Shown here one piece after another: positions 1 to 10,832 of a stretch of 64,000 bases of DNA; position 1 is the first letter of the stretch; each line of letters starts with the position of its first letter. The stretch is from assembly GCA_021849505.1 (NCBI GenBank), contig JAJZSW010000004.1:1-64000 (forward strand), read 5' to 3'. The notes beneath the pieces were generated by a model, which made no database searches, was not told the origin of the DNA, and saw nothing but the letters and a program-made list of their open reading frames with translations. Made by a program: the position numbers and the translations under genes. Source of the DNA: Pseudomonadota bacterium. Lineage in GTDB: Bacteria > Pseudomonadota > Gammaproteobacteria > Burkholderiales > Rhodocyclaceae.

Positions 1-1
1 G

Positions 2-622
2 GCCCATCGCGACTTGGCCGGCTTCGACTTCACGCAAGCGAAGGTGGATGAGACGCTGATCCGTCGGCTGCATGGCGGTGAGTTCATGCAGGCCGCGCAC
101 AACGTGGTGTTGATCGGCGGTCCGGGAACCGGCAAGACGCATCTGGCTACCGCGATCGGCGTGGAGGCGATCCAGCATCAGGCCAAACGGGTGCGCTTCT
201 TCTCGACGGTGGAGATCGTCAATGCCTTGGAGCAGGAGAAGGCCAGCGGCCGGCAGGGGCAGTTGGCCTATCGGCTGATGTACGTCGATCTGGTGATCCT
301 GGATGAACTCGGCTATCTGCCCTTCAGCCAGACCGGCGGGGCGCTGCTCTTCCATCTGCTCTCGAAGCTCTACGAGCATACGAGCGTGATGATCACCACG
401 AACCTGTCCTTCACCGAGTGGGGCAGCGTCTTTGGCGACGCCAAGATGACCACCGCGCTGCTTGATCGCCTGACCCATCACTGCCACATCGTCGAGACCG
501 GCAACGAGTCCTGGCGCTTCAAAACGAGTACGGCCCGGCTGCAGCCGGGCCGTACTCGTTCAACCAAATCTCAAGGAGGGAGCAAACCACCCGAAATCGA
601 AGATTTATCCACACCAGCGTAG
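2..622 (+). CDS. istB: IS21-family helper ATPase IstB (5' end outside window)
   Basis: Walker [16 protein letters not shown], Walker [26 protein letters not shown]; typical IstB; frame open at left edge. Confidence 0.93.
   Translation, partial: AHRDLAGFDFTQAKVDETLIRRLHGGEFMQAAHNVVLIGGPGTGKTHLATAIGVEAIQHQAKRVRFFSTVEIVNALEQEKASGRQGQLAYRLMYVDLVILDELGYLPFSQTGGALLFHLLSKLYEHTSVMITTNLSFTEWGSVFGDAKMTTALLDRLTHHCHIVETGNESWRFKTSTARLQPGRTRSTKSQGGSKPPEIEDLSTPA
523..560. repeat. 38-bp perfect palindrome in the istB 3' end
   Basis: AACGAGTACGGCCCGGCTG|CAGCCGGGCCGTACTCGTT, self-complementary with no loop. Confidence 0.9.
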
Positions 623-637
623 CTATACTGCGCGCAT

Positions 638-696
638 AAACCGTGGGTCACTTTTAGATGAATATCCCGGGTCAGAATTAAGTGAACGCCAACACA
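638..696. mobile_element. Probable terminal end of the IS21-type element (repeated GGGTCA...ATGAA/GTGAA blocks)
   Basis: gtGGGTCActtttagATGAAtatcccGGGTCAgaattaaGTGAAcgccaaca resembles the multiple terminal repeats of IS21-like elements; other end outside window. Confidence 0.55.
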
Positions 697-698
697 CC

Positions 699-1399
699 TC
701 GCTATCAATGGCACGCTCAATCGCTACACCGCTCTTGTTTCGGCGATTCTGAACAAGGCGCGTAGAGAATGGGAGTGGATCGATTCGGTGCCGTGCCTGA
801 AGCGGTTTAAGGAAAAGCCGGGTAGGGTTCGCTGGATTACGCCCGAACAGGCGCAAAGGCTTTTGGATGAGCTGCCGGAGCATTTGAGGGAAGCGGTCTT
901 GTTCTCTCTGGCGACCGGGTTAAGGCAAGCCAACGTCTTTCGCTTGGAATGGAGTTGGATCGACATGCAGCATCGTGTGATCCGCATTCCTGGGGCGCAG
1001 TTCAAGAACGGCGACGATCACGGCGTGGCGCTTTCCGACGCTGCCATTGAAGCTCTCAAGCGGCAAATCGGCAAACACCATGTCCGGGTCTTCACCTACA
1101 AGGGGAAGCCTGTGGCCGCGCCTGGATTAGCTTGGAAGAAGGCTTTAACAAGAGCGGGAATTGATGATTTCCGGTGGCACGATCTGCGGCACACCTCGTT
1201 CTCCTGGCTACGCCAGAAGGGCGTGAGTCTCGATGTGATCGAAGCTATCGGCGGATGGCGGGATGGCAAGATGGCGCGGCGGTATGCGCACATTGCTGCT
1301 CATCATCTGGTGCCGCATGTGAAGGTGCTAGACGGTGTCCTGGCACATTTACGGCACACGGGAGTGGAGGAAGGGAACCTTAGTTCCGCAACCCTTTGA
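699..1399 (+). pseudogene. Tyrosine recombinase/integrase, 5'-truncated (C-terminal catalytic half retained)
   Basis: Frame reads INGTLNRYTALVSAILNKARREWEWIDSVPCLKRF...ATGLRQANVFRLEW...HDLRHTSFSWL...GGWRDGKMARRYAHIA; R..HxxR..Y present, N-terminus missing at IS end. Confidence 0.8.
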
Positions 1400-1405
1400 A
1401 TTAGT

Positions 1406-1482
1406 TGGGGTGGCTGATGGGACTCGAACCCACGACAACCGGAATCACAATCCGGGACTCTACCAACTGAGCTACAGCCACC
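1406..1482 (-). tRNA. tRNA-His (GTG)
   Basis: Reverse complement GGTGGCTGTAGCTCAGTTGGTAGAGTCCCGGATTGTGATTCCGG...GGTTCGAGTCCCATCAGCCACCCCA. Confidence 0.95.
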
Positions 1483-1493
1483 ACCCTGAAAAC

Positions 1494-1570
1494 TGGTCCG
1501 CCCGGCGAGACTCGAACTCACAACCCCCGGCTTAGAAGGCCGGTGCTCTATCCGGTTGAGCTACGGGCGG
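1494..1570 (-). tRNA. tRNA-Arg (TCT)
   Basis: Reverse complement CCGCCCGTAGCTCAACCGGATAGAGCACCGGCCTTCTAAGCCGG...GAGTTCGAGTCTCGCCGGGCGGACCA. Confidence 0.95.
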
Positions 1571-1599
1571 TCTGTCGAACGGTCGGGGATGCAGGCACC

Positions 1600-1676
1600 T
1601 GGTCGGGGTGGAGGGATTCGAACCCCCGACATCTTGCTCCCAAAGCAAGCGCGCTACCGGGCTGCGCTACACCCCG
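1600..1676 (-). tRNA. tRNA-Pro (TGG)
   Basis: Reverse complement CGGGGTGTAGCGCAGCCCGGTAGCGCGCTTGCTTTGGGAGCAAG...GGTTCGAATCCCTCCACCCCGACCA. Confidence 0.95.
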
Positions 1677-1805
1677 AGGAGCGCGCATTCTACTGATCCG
1701 CCTCCGGCCGGTCAAATGAATGTGTCGAACCTGTCGAACCTGCGATCCCTGCCCATGACCCTGCCGTGATGAGGCATAATTCGCAACAATTTTGTAACAA
1801 ACGCC

Positions 1806-3395
1806 ATGGAACTCGACAACATCACCAGCATGGAGCGGGCGACCCGCAGGGGGCAGCGCGAACTCTTCCGCTTCGGCATCGCCCTGTTGTTCATCGTCGC
1901 CGTGATGTTCTACACCTGGGCGCAGGGCGGTGGCAGCTTCCTGCTGATCGTGGCCGCGATGATCGGCGGCTACATGGCGATGAACATCGGCGCCAACGAC
2001 GTCGCCAACAACGTCGGCCCGGCCGTCGGTTCCCGTGCCCTGACGATGACCGGCGCGCTGGTCATCGCCGCGATCTGCGAGGCTGCCGGCGCACTGATCG
2101 CGGGTGGCGACGTGGTGCAGACCATTCGCGGCGGCATCATCAGCCCGGAGGCTGTCGCAAACCCCGATACCTTCGTCTGGCTGATGATGGGCGCCCTGCT
2201 CGCCGGGGCGGTGTGGCTGAATATCGCCACGGCCGTCGGCGCGCCCGTGTCCACGACGCACTCCATCGTCGGCGGGGTACTCGGCGCCGGCATCGCCGCG
2301 GGTGGCTGGGACGTGGCCAACTGGGGCAAGATGAGCACGATCGCCGCCAGCTGGGTGATTTCACCGGTCATGGGCGGCCTGATCGCCGCCGCCTTCCTCT
2401 ACCTGATCAAGCGCCAGGTCACTTACCAGGGCGACATGATGGCCGCCGCGCGGCGCACCGTGCCCCTGATGGTAGCGTTCATGGCCTGGGCCTTTTCCAC
2501 CTACCTGCTGCTCAAGGGCGTGCAGGCCCTGATCAAGATGAGTTTCCTGACGGCTGCGCTGATTGGCCTGGTGGTCGCCGTCGCCGTGTACTTCCTGGTC
2601 CGCCCGCGCATCGAACGGCAATCGCGCGCGGAAGTCGCTGCCAGCATCACCGACAAGTCGCGGGTCAATTCGATGTTCACCGTGCCGCTGATCTTTGCGG
2701 CGGCCTTGCTTAGTTTCGCCCATGGCGCCAACGACGTTGCCAACGCAGTCGGTCCGCTGGCCGCCATCGCCGACATCCTCGGCGGCACTGGCGACATCGG
2801 CAAATCGGCCGCGATTCCGCTCTGGGTGATGATGGTCGGGGCGGTTGGCATCGCCATCGGCCTCGCCCTGTTCGGCCCGAAACTGATCCGCACCGTCGGC
2901 TCGGAAATCACCGAACTCGACCAGATGCGCGCCTACTGCATCGCGATGGCCGCGACGATCACCGTCATCATCGCCAGCCAGCTCGGCCTGCCCGTCAGCT
3001 CGACCCACATCGCCGTCGGCGGGGTCTTCGGGGTCGGCTTCCTGCGTGAATACCTGAAGTCCAACTACGCGCGCATGGTCGAGGAGATCAAGTCGCACCA
3101 TCCGGCGGGCGACCAGGCGGCGCTCGATGCCTTCCTCGATCGTTTCGACAAGGCCCCGGTCGAGGACAAGGGCAACATGCTGCGCGAATTGAAGCTCAAG
3201 GCCAAGCTGCAACTGGACGAAGAGGAACTGCTCTCGCCCAAGGAGCGCAAGGGGCTGCGCAAGGTGTATCGCGGCGAGCTGGTCAAGCGCTCGCAGATCG
3301 TCAAGATCGCCGCCGCCTGGGTCATCACCGTGCCGGCCTCGGCCTTCCTCGGCGCGCTGTTCTACTTCGCCATCCGCGGCGCGATGCTGCCCTGA
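1806..3395 (+). CDS. pit: Inorganic phosphate transporter, PiT family
   Basis: Duplicated GANDVANNVGPAVGS / GANDVANAVGPLAAI signatures, multiple TM helices. Confidence 0.92.
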   Translation: MELDNITSMERATRRGQRELFRFGIALLFIVAVMFYTWAQGGGSFLLIVAAMIGGYMAMNIGANDVANNVGPAVGSRALTMTGALVIAAICEAAGALIAGGDVVQTIRGGIISPEAVANPDTFVWLMMGALLAGAVWLNIATAVGAPVSTTHSIVGGVLGAGIAAGGWDVANWGKMSTIAASWVISPVMGGLIAAAFLYLIKRQVTYQGDMMAAARRTVPLMVAFMAWAFSTYLLLKGVQALIKMSFLTAALIGLVVAVAVYFLVRPRIERQSRAEVAASITDKSRVNSMFTVPLIFAAALLSFAHGANDVANAVGPLAAIADILGGTGDIGKSAAIPLWVMMVGAVGIAIGLALFGPKLIRTVGSEITELDQMRAYCIAMAATITVIIASQLGLPVSSTHIAVGGVFGVGFLREYLKSNYARMVEEIKSHHPAGDQAALDAFLDRFDKAPVEDKGNMLRELKLKAKLQLDEEELLSPKERKGLRKVYRGELVKRSQIVKIAAAWVITVPASAFLGALFYFAIRGAMLP

Positions 3396-3450
3396 GCCCT
3401 CCGAACGGCCGCGTCATCATCGCGCCGCCTGAAACTGCTATCTTCGGGCC

Positions 3451-3848
3451 ATGGAATCGAAAGACAGCAGCCCTGGTCATGCCACCGAAAGCCCGTTCAA
3501 GGGCAAGACCGGCCTCACCCGCCTGATCAACGCCTGCCGCTACTCGTTCGACGGCTTCGCCGCCGCCTACCGCCATGAGGATGCCTTCCGCCAGGAGACG
3601 TGGCTGGCGCTGGTGCTGATTCCGCTCGCGCTGTTCCTGCCGGCCAGCGGCATCGGCAAGGCGCTGATGATCGCCAGCGTCCTGCTGGTGCTGATCGTCG
3701 AATTGCTGAATTCAGCCGTGGAAGCAGCGGTGGATCGCGTGTCGCTGGAACGCCATCATCTCGCCAAGCGCGCCAAGGACATCGGCAGCGCGGCGGTGCT
3801 GCTCGCGCTGGTCAACGTCGTCGCGACCTGGGGGCTGGTGCTGTTCGG

Positions 3849-3852
<4 letters not shown>
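3451..3852 (+). CDS. dgkA: Diacylglycerol kinase
   Basis: [13 protein letters not shown]...[11 protein letters not shown]...[13 protein letters not shown]. Confidence 0.93.
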
Positions 3853-5209
<1,357 letters not shown>

Positions 5210-5210
<1 letters not shown>

Positions 5211-6055
5211 TACTGATTTCCCCTTTCCATGGCGGCCCAGACCGCCAATGCATCCTTCGTTGCGGCGACGTCATGCACGCGCACGATGCGCGCGCCGCGC
5301 TCGACCGCCAGCACCGCCGCCGCCACGCTGGCCGGCATGCGTGCCGCGCCGTTCGGCTGGCCGGTCACCGCGCCGAGCATCGACTTGCGCGACAGCCCGG
5401 CCAGCACCGGCACGCCGAGTTCAGTGAACCGCCGCAACTCGCGCAGCAGCGTGTAGTTGTGTTCCGCCGTCTTGCCGAAGCCGAAGCCCGGGTCGACCAG
5501 CAGGCGTTCCTTCGCGATGCCGGCCGCCTGGCAGGCCATCAGGCGCGCCGTGAGGAAGGCATGAACCTCTTCGACGACATCCTCGTACCGAGGGCTGGCC
5601 TGCATCGTGCGCGGTTCGCCCTGCATGTGCATCAAACAAATCCCGACTTCGCTGTCTGCCACGGCCTCCAGAGCGCCGGGGGTCCGCAGCGCCGCGATGT
5701 CGTTGATCAGCGCCGCGCCCTCCCCGATCGCCATGCGCATGACTTCCGGCTTCATTGTGTCGACCGAGACCGGCAGGCCCCAGTCGCGCACCGCCTTCAG
5801 CACCGGCAGCAGCCGGACGATCTCCATCTCGGCCGGCACGGGCGCCGCGCCGGGGCGCGAGGACTCGGCGCCGAGGTCGAGGAGGTCCGCCCCCGCCGCG
5901 CGCTGCGCCTCGGCATGGGCGATGGCCGCGTCCGCGTCGCCGCCGACCCCGTCGCCCGAGAACGAGTCGGGCGTGAGGTTGACGATGCCCATGATCAAAG
6001 GCCGATCATCAGCGGAAAGCGGCAGCCGGTACCGGCCGCAATACAGCGTTGTCAT
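5210..6055 (-). CDS. folP: Dihydropteroate synthase (start MTTLYCGRY)
   Basis: [45 protein letters not shown]. Confidence 0.95.
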
Positions 6056-6102
6056 GGGCCGGATTCTACCGGCTGGCAGGCCGATCCAGGCGTGCGCCGA
6101 TC

Positions 6103-6876
6103 TCAGCGCGCCAGCTTGCGCACCAGCGCGCGCAGTTCGGTGATCGACCAGGTTCCGGACGCCAGCTGCGGCAGCTTCAAATTGCCGGCGAGGATCAGCG
6201 GCAGCTTGTAGTCCTCGGTATGGTTGGTGCCATGCAGCGTGTCGTGGCCGGCATGGTCGCTGGTCACGACGAGCGCATGGCGGCCGCGCCTGCTCACTTC
6301 TTCGAACAAGGGGGAGAGCGCCGCGTCGATCTGGGTCAGCTCGTCGAGATAATCCTGCGACAGCCAGCCCGACTCGCCGCCCGCCCATTCGAGCCCGCTC
6401 ACGTGGAGGAAGGCGAAGCGCTTGCCTTCGCCACGGAAGAAGGCACGCATGCGCTCGATGCCATCGTGCGGTGCGAGACCATGCGCGCCGACGGCCGCAT
6501 TGACCAGATAGCCGAGCTTCGGTTTCGAATAGTAATAGGCAGTGCGATAGCCCGCCATGCGTGCATCGTCGAAGAGGGTCGACTTGACCACCTGCGGCTG
6601 CCCCGGTTGCCAGTCGTTGTCGACCTTGCCGTTCTGTGCTGGTGGCAACCCCGTCATCATCGCGGTGTGCGCGATCAGCGTCTTCGGCGGCTCGACGCTG
6701 CGCCCTTGCAGCGTAAAACGGCCTGACTGCATCAGCGCGTGCAGCATCGGGCTGGTCCTGGCGCTCAGGGCGCCGGGATGCAGTGCGTCGATCGAGACGA
6801 CGAGAATGCTGTCGGCGGCGAACGCCTTCGTCGCAACCAGCAGGATAAGCAGTGACAACACTTTACGAAGTTTCAC
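6103..6876 (-). CDS. Exported alkaline-phosphatase-superfamily (NPP-like) protein
   Basis: Signal peptide, ILVVSIDALHPGAL, TLIAHTAMMTGLPPA, VVTSDHAGHD; GTG start adjacent to upstream regulator stop. Confidence 0.75.
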   Translation of the reverse strand: MKLRKVLSLLILLVATKAFAADSILVVSIDALHPGALSARTSPMLHALMQSGRFTLQGRSVEPPKTLIAHTAMMTGLPPAQNGKVDNDWQPGQPQVVKSTLFDDARMAGYRTAYYYSKPKLGYLVNAAVGAHGLAPHDGIERMRAFFRGEGKRFAFLHVSGLEWAGGESGWLSQDYLDELTQIDAALSPLFEEVSRRGRHALVVTSDHAGHDTLHGTNHTEDYKLPLILAGNLKLPQLASGTWSITELRALVRKLAR

Positions 6877-6878
6877 GA

Positions 6879-8201
6879 TCAGGCTTCCTCTCCGGCTTGC
6901 GCGCGAATTTCGTGCTTCTTCATCTTTTCCCAGAGGTTTTTTCGGCTGATGCCCAGTTGCGCGGCGGTTTCCGCGATGCGTCCCTGGTTGGCGGCAAGCG
7001 CCTCGACGATGCGCCGGCGCTCGCTGGCGGCGACGTGATCGGCGAGCGTCGGGGCGGGCATCGCCTGCGCAGCGGCACAGTCGCCGCACAGCGTCGCAGC
7101 GGTCAGCACCGGCGCGGGCGAGAGGATGCAGCCGCGTTCGAGGCAATGGCGCAGCTCGCGCACGTTGCCGGGCCAGTCGGCGGCCAGCATCGCGTCCTCG
7201 GCACTGGCGTCCAGGCTGCGTTTCGCCCCATCCCCCGAAAACTCGGCGAGGAAGCGGTCGGACAGCCAGAGGATGTCCTCGCGGCGCTCCCGCAAGGGCG
7301 GAATGTCGATCTGCACGACATGGATGCGGTAATACAGATCTTCGCGAAAGCGGCCCTCCTCCACCATCTTCTTCAGGTCGCGATGCGTGGCGCAGACGAG
7401 GCGGATATTGACCGGAATCGGCTTTTCCCCGCCGACGCGCACGATGGCGCGTTCCTGGATCGCGCGCAGCAGCTTGACTTGCATCGGCAGCGACATGTCG
7501 CCGATTTCGTCGAGGAACAGCGTGCCACCATCCGCCTGCTCGAAGCAGCCCTTGTGCTCCTTCACCGCGCCGGTGAAGGCGCCGCGTGCATGACCGAAGA
7601 GTTCGGCCTCCATCAGGGATTCGCTCACCGCCCCGCAGTTCACGGCCACGAAAGGCTGCTTGCCGGACGGATCGGCCTGCGCATGCAGGGCACGGGCGAC
7701 CACCTCCTTGCCGACGCCCGACTCGCCGGTAATCAGTACCATGCGTGCATTCGCGGCCAGGCGGGGCAGCATCGCCTCGATCTGGCGCATCCTGCTGGAG
7801 ATGCCCAATTGCGGATTGTCATCTGTACCAGTACGTTCGCGTGTACTCAGGCTGCGCACCTTGTCGAGCAGTTTCGGCACGTCGAGCGGCTTGGTCAGGT
7901 AGTCCTCTGCGCCCAGCTTCAGCAGGCGCACCGCCTGGTCGATCGCGCCATGGCCGGTGATGAACAGGAAGGGCGGCAAGGGCTGGCCGGATTGCCGCAA
8001 TTCGACGAACAGCTCCTCACCGGAGATATCCGGCAGGCGGATGTCGCTGATGGCCAGCGCATAGTGCTTGTGCAGCAGGCCCGGCACCGCAAGGCGGCCG
8101 CGCTGGAACCAGTCGCAGGCATAGCCTTCCATGTCCAGCCGCTCGACGAGCGCCTCGCCCATGATCGGGTCGTCCTCGATCAGGCAGATCTGCGGTTTCA
8201 T
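6879..8201 (-). CDS. Sigma-54-dependent two-component response regulator, NtrC family (ArxR-like position)
   Basis: REC domain; [14 protein letters not shown] motif in [14 protein letters not shown]-terminal Fis-type HTH. Confidence 0.92.
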   Translation of the reverse strand: MKPQICLIEDDPIMGEALVERLDMEGYACDWFQRGRLAVPGLLHKHYALAISDIRLPDISGEELFVELRQSGQPLPPFLFITGHGAIDQAVRLLKLGAEDYLTKPLDVPKLLDKVRSLSTRERTGTDDNPQLGISSRMRQIEAMLPRLAANARMVLITGESGVGKEVVARALHAQADPSGKQPFVAVNCGAVSESLMEAELFGHARGAFTGAVKEHKGCFEQADGGTLFLDEIGDMSLPMQVKLLRAIQERAIVRVGGEKPIPVNIRLVCATHRDLKKMVEEGRFREDLYYRIHVVQIDIPPLRERREDILWLSDRFLAEFSGDGAKRSLDASAEDAMLAADWPGNVRELRHCLERGCILSPAPVLTAATLCGDCAAAQAMPAPTLADHVAASERRRIVEALAANQGRIAETAAQLGISRKNLWEKMKKHEIRAQAGEEA

Positions 8202-9703
8202 GCTGCGTTCCCCTGTTTCAGTGCCGTCTCGCCAAGACTGACTTTCGCTGCGGCGGCATCATCAGGCGGCAACGGCAGGCTGACAACGAAACGAATCTCG
8301 CCATCGCGGCACTCGACCGCAATGCTGCCGTTCAGCTGCTTGACGGTTTGATAGGTGACCCACAGTCCAAGCCCATGCCCGCCTTCGCGGCCGGACACGA
8401 AAGGCTCGAACAGGTGGGCAAGAATTTCCTGCGGCGGCGGCTCGCCTTCATTGGCGACCACCAGACTGAACTCGTCGCTTGTTCTGCTTGCCATCACGCG
8501 GATGCGCCCCTCCTGCGGTGTCGCCGCGATGGCGTTCAGCAGCAGGTTGATGAGCACCTGCCGGACGAAGCTCGCCGGCAAGGGCAGGCTTTCCGGCAAG
8601 TCGATTTCGAATTCGAGGTGTATGAGTTTCTTGGCGACCTGGGGTTCGATCAGCGTGCGCACATCCTCGAAATCCTGCCGGCCAAGGTCGCGCGCCTGCA
8701 CGCGCGCCTGCACGAGCAACGCCCCGACCGTCTCGGTGATCTGCTGCAAGCCGCGTTCGAGCAGGGCCACGGTGCGCGCCGTGGCGGCATCCATCGTCCC
8801 GCGCTGCTTCAGGGTATCGATGGCCATCAGCATCCCGCCGAGCGGGTTGTTGACCTCGTGCGCGATACCGGCGGCCAGCCGGCCCACGGCGGCCAGCCGC
8901 TCGGACTGCATGACCTCCTTTTCGAGCGCGGTTTTTTCGCGAATTTCGGCGGCGGCCCGGCGATAGGCCGTGAAAAGTTCCCCGAGTTCATCATGGTAGG
9001 CATACAACTCTGGACCCAGTTCCTCGGGCGCACCCGTGACGATCTCGCTCATGCCGTGTGCCAGCTGCACCAGCGGTTCGGTCATGCGCCGACCCCAGTA
9101 CCAGTTGAGCGGCAGCAGGATTGCCAGCACCAGGGCGCACGTGCCGGCGGCACCCAGGGCAAAACCGAAGAAGCGCGGCAGGAAGACATCCTTGCTGTGC
9201 GTGATCACCAGGGTACCGAGATGCTCGCCTTCTTCGGCCAGCGGTATCGAGACATGCAGCCGGTCGGATCCCGGGAACTCATGTGCTCCGGTGGCCTCCG
9301 GGTTCTTGATGCGCAGAGCTTCGGCCAACTCCGGGAAGTCCTCTCCCAGGCTGGCCAGATCGGCAAGGATGGGCATCGCGAGGGGCTGCGATGAAACGAG
9401 CACCCGCAGATTCCTGTCGACGACGAAGATCGCCGCCGGGTCCATGGCCTGCCTGCTGCCTTCGTCATGAAAAGGCGCGCGAATCAGTTCATAAGCGCGC
9501 CAGATATCGTCGTGCAGCAGCGTCGTAAACAGGGTTTTGGCGAGGGTAAACCCAAGACTTTCGGAACTGATGACGAGATCGTGCTTGAGATCGTCGAAGG
9601 CCCGCAGCATGAGCGCGCCGGAGACCGCCAGCGTTGCGGCGACGATCAGGCTGCTGCCCCACAGCGGAATCTTGTGACGCAAGCTGAGGTCGAAGAAACG
9701 CAT
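8198..9703 (-). CDS. Membrane sensor histidine kinase (ArxS-like position)
   Basis: Two TM segments with periplasmic loop, GIAHEVNNPLGGML H-box, N/G boxes; 4-bp overlap with response regulator. Confidence 0.88.
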   Translation of the reverse strand: MRFFDLSLRHKIPLWGSSLIVAATLAVSGALMLRAFDDLKHDLVISSESLGFTLAKTLFTTLLHDDIWRAYELIRAPFHDEGSRQAMDPAAIFVVDRNLRVLVSSQPLAMPILADLASLGEDFPELAEALRIKNPEATGAHEFPGSDRLHVSIPLAEEGEHLGTLVITHSKDVFLPRFFGFALGAAGTCALVLAILLPLNWYWGRRMTEPLVQLAHGMSEIVTGAPEELGPELYAYHDELGELFTAYRRAAAEIREKTALEKEVMQSERLAAVGRLAAGIAHEVNNPLGGMLMAIDTLKQRGTMDAATARTVALLERGLQQITETVGALLVQARVQARDLGRQDFEDVRTLIEPQVAKKLIHLEFEIDLPESLPLPASFVRQVLINLLLNAIAATPQEGRIRVMASRTSDEFSLVVANEGEPPPQEILAHLFEPFVSGREGGHGLGLWVTYQTVKQLNGSIAVECRDGEIRFVVSLPLPPDDAAAAKVSLGETALKQGNAA

Positions 9704-9711
9704 CGGGCCGG

Positions 9712-10602
9712 TCAGTATTCGCCGAAGGCGCGCATCATGTCGACCACGCCGGCGTATAGCCGCAGCTCGCCGACAGTGAAACCGTCGAGGTTGAGCTGCT
9801 CAAGAATGCGGCGGCCAGCGACGTCATTGGACATGTCGAGCAGCACGCGCTGCATCGTCGCAAAGTCCTCCGCCGACACGGAACGATGGGCAGCGAAAGG
9901 CGGAAAGCCATATTCCGGCGAAGCGCCGATGATGCGCGTGCGCGCGGTGAGTTCGGGTTTGATGCGCGTGAGCGTGTCCCACACGTAACTGTCCATCGAG
10001 GCGCCCTCGGCCATGCCGCTGGCCACGGCCTCGACCGCCTTGCGGTGGGAAAACGTGAAGAAGGTTTTGCGAAAGAAGGTTTGGGGGTTCTCCCCAAGCT
10101 GCCGTACCCAATAACGCGGCACGAGATAGCCGGTGTTCGAATACGGGTCGGAATAGGCGAAGGCGGCGCCTTTGAGATCGGCCATGCCCTGCGCTTTGGC
10201 ATTGTCCGCATGCACCAGCAGATAGGCCCGGTAATAGGGGCGACCCTTGTTGACCGGTACCACCAGCAACCGCACCAGATCCTTCAGATACAAAAACGGG
10301 TAATCGCACAGCCAGGCGAATTCGAGGCGGGACTGGTGCAATAAATCCATCGTTTCGCGGTAACTGTTGCGCGGGTGAAATTCAATGGTGACGCCGAGTT
10401 TCGCTTCCAGATAGCGGCGCCATTCCGCCATCAATGCATGCCGGTCATGCACGAAGGCGGGGGTCAGGCCGATCCGGATGATGCGTTGCGCGCCGACCGT
10501 GCTGGCGAGCGCACCCGCCGACCCCAGCGCGATAGCCGCCGCCCCCGCTTGCAGCAGACGCCGCCGCTGCCGATTACCGTTTGGTAACTCGATGGATCCC
10601 AT
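9712..10602 (-). CDS. PhnD/AioX-like periplasmic phosphate/phosphonate/oxyanion-binding protein
   Basis: RRRLLQAGAAAIALGSAG Tat-like leader; LGVTIEFHPRNSYRETMDLLHQSRLEFAWLCDYPFLYL; FAYSDPYSNTGYLVPRYWV typical of PhnD-like SBPs. Confidence 0.85.
   Translation of the reverse strand: MGSIELPNGNRQRRRLLQAGAAAIALGSAGALASTVGAQRIIRIGLTPAFVHDRHALMAEWRRYLEAKLGVTIEFHPRNSYRETMDLLHQSRLEFAWLCDYPFLYLKDLVRLLVVPVNKGRPYYRAYLLVHADNAKAQGMADLKGAAFAYSDPYSNTGYLVPRYWVRQLGENPQTFFRKTFFTFSHRKAVEAVASGMAEGASMDSYVWDTLTRIKPELTARTRIIGASPEYGFPPFAAHRSVSAEDFATMQRVLLDMSNDVAGRRILEQLNLDGFTVGELRLYAGVVDMMRAFGEY
10573..10588. promoter_or_regulatory. Candidate upstream activator site ATTACC-GTTT-GGTAAC
   Basis: Near-perfect dyad; same motif at 10617-10632 and 17692-17707. 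Confidence 0.6.
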
Positions 10603-10616
10603 TCCAAGCACCCCCC

Positions 10617-10632
10617 GTTACTGATTGGTAAC
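10617..10632. promoter_or_regulatory. Candidate upstream activator site GTTACT-GATT-GGTAAC
   Basis: Dyad 44 bp from the previous copy, about 100 bp upstream of a sigma-54 promoter. Confidence 0.62.
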
Positions 10633-10649
10633 ACTGATTATAGGAAGGG

Positions 10650-10667
10650 TCTTCGGCTTACCGAAGA
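10650..10667. repeat. Dyad TCTTCGG-CTTA-CCGAAGA between activator sites and sigma-54 promoter
   Basis: 7-bp arms, 4-nt spacer. Confidence 0.7.
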
Positions 10668-10728
10668 ACATTTTCACTATCGCTTGAAATTTAAGGGCTT
10701 GGCATCCCACTCACGCTAGCCGGGATAC

Positions 10729-10745
10729 CTGGCACGCTCCCTGCA
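10729..10745 (+). promoter_or_regulatory. Sigma-54 promoter CTGGCACGCTCCCTGCA
   Basis: GG/GC elements with exactly 10 bp between; matches YTGGCACGN4TTGCW at nearly all positions. Confidence 0.82.
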
Positions 10746-10832
10746 CTCATGCATGGCAATCGAAGCAGCCACACCCAAGGCTTTATGGGAAGCGTGGTTC
10801 AGGAAATCGCTCAACTCTCGGGGGAATCAAGC

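Noticed and set aside
1182-1197. Sigma-54-like tggcacgatctgcgg
   Set aside because: Spacing is one base short and it lies inside the integrase coding sequence.
6852-8351. 499-aa + strand ORF opposite the sigma-54 regulator
   Set aside because: Antisense shadow; regulator motifs on the minus strand are clear.
8688-8715. Short tandem repeat cgcgcctgca in the kinase gene
   Set aside because: Only two units, in coding sequence (VQARVQAR), likely chance in GC-rich DNA.
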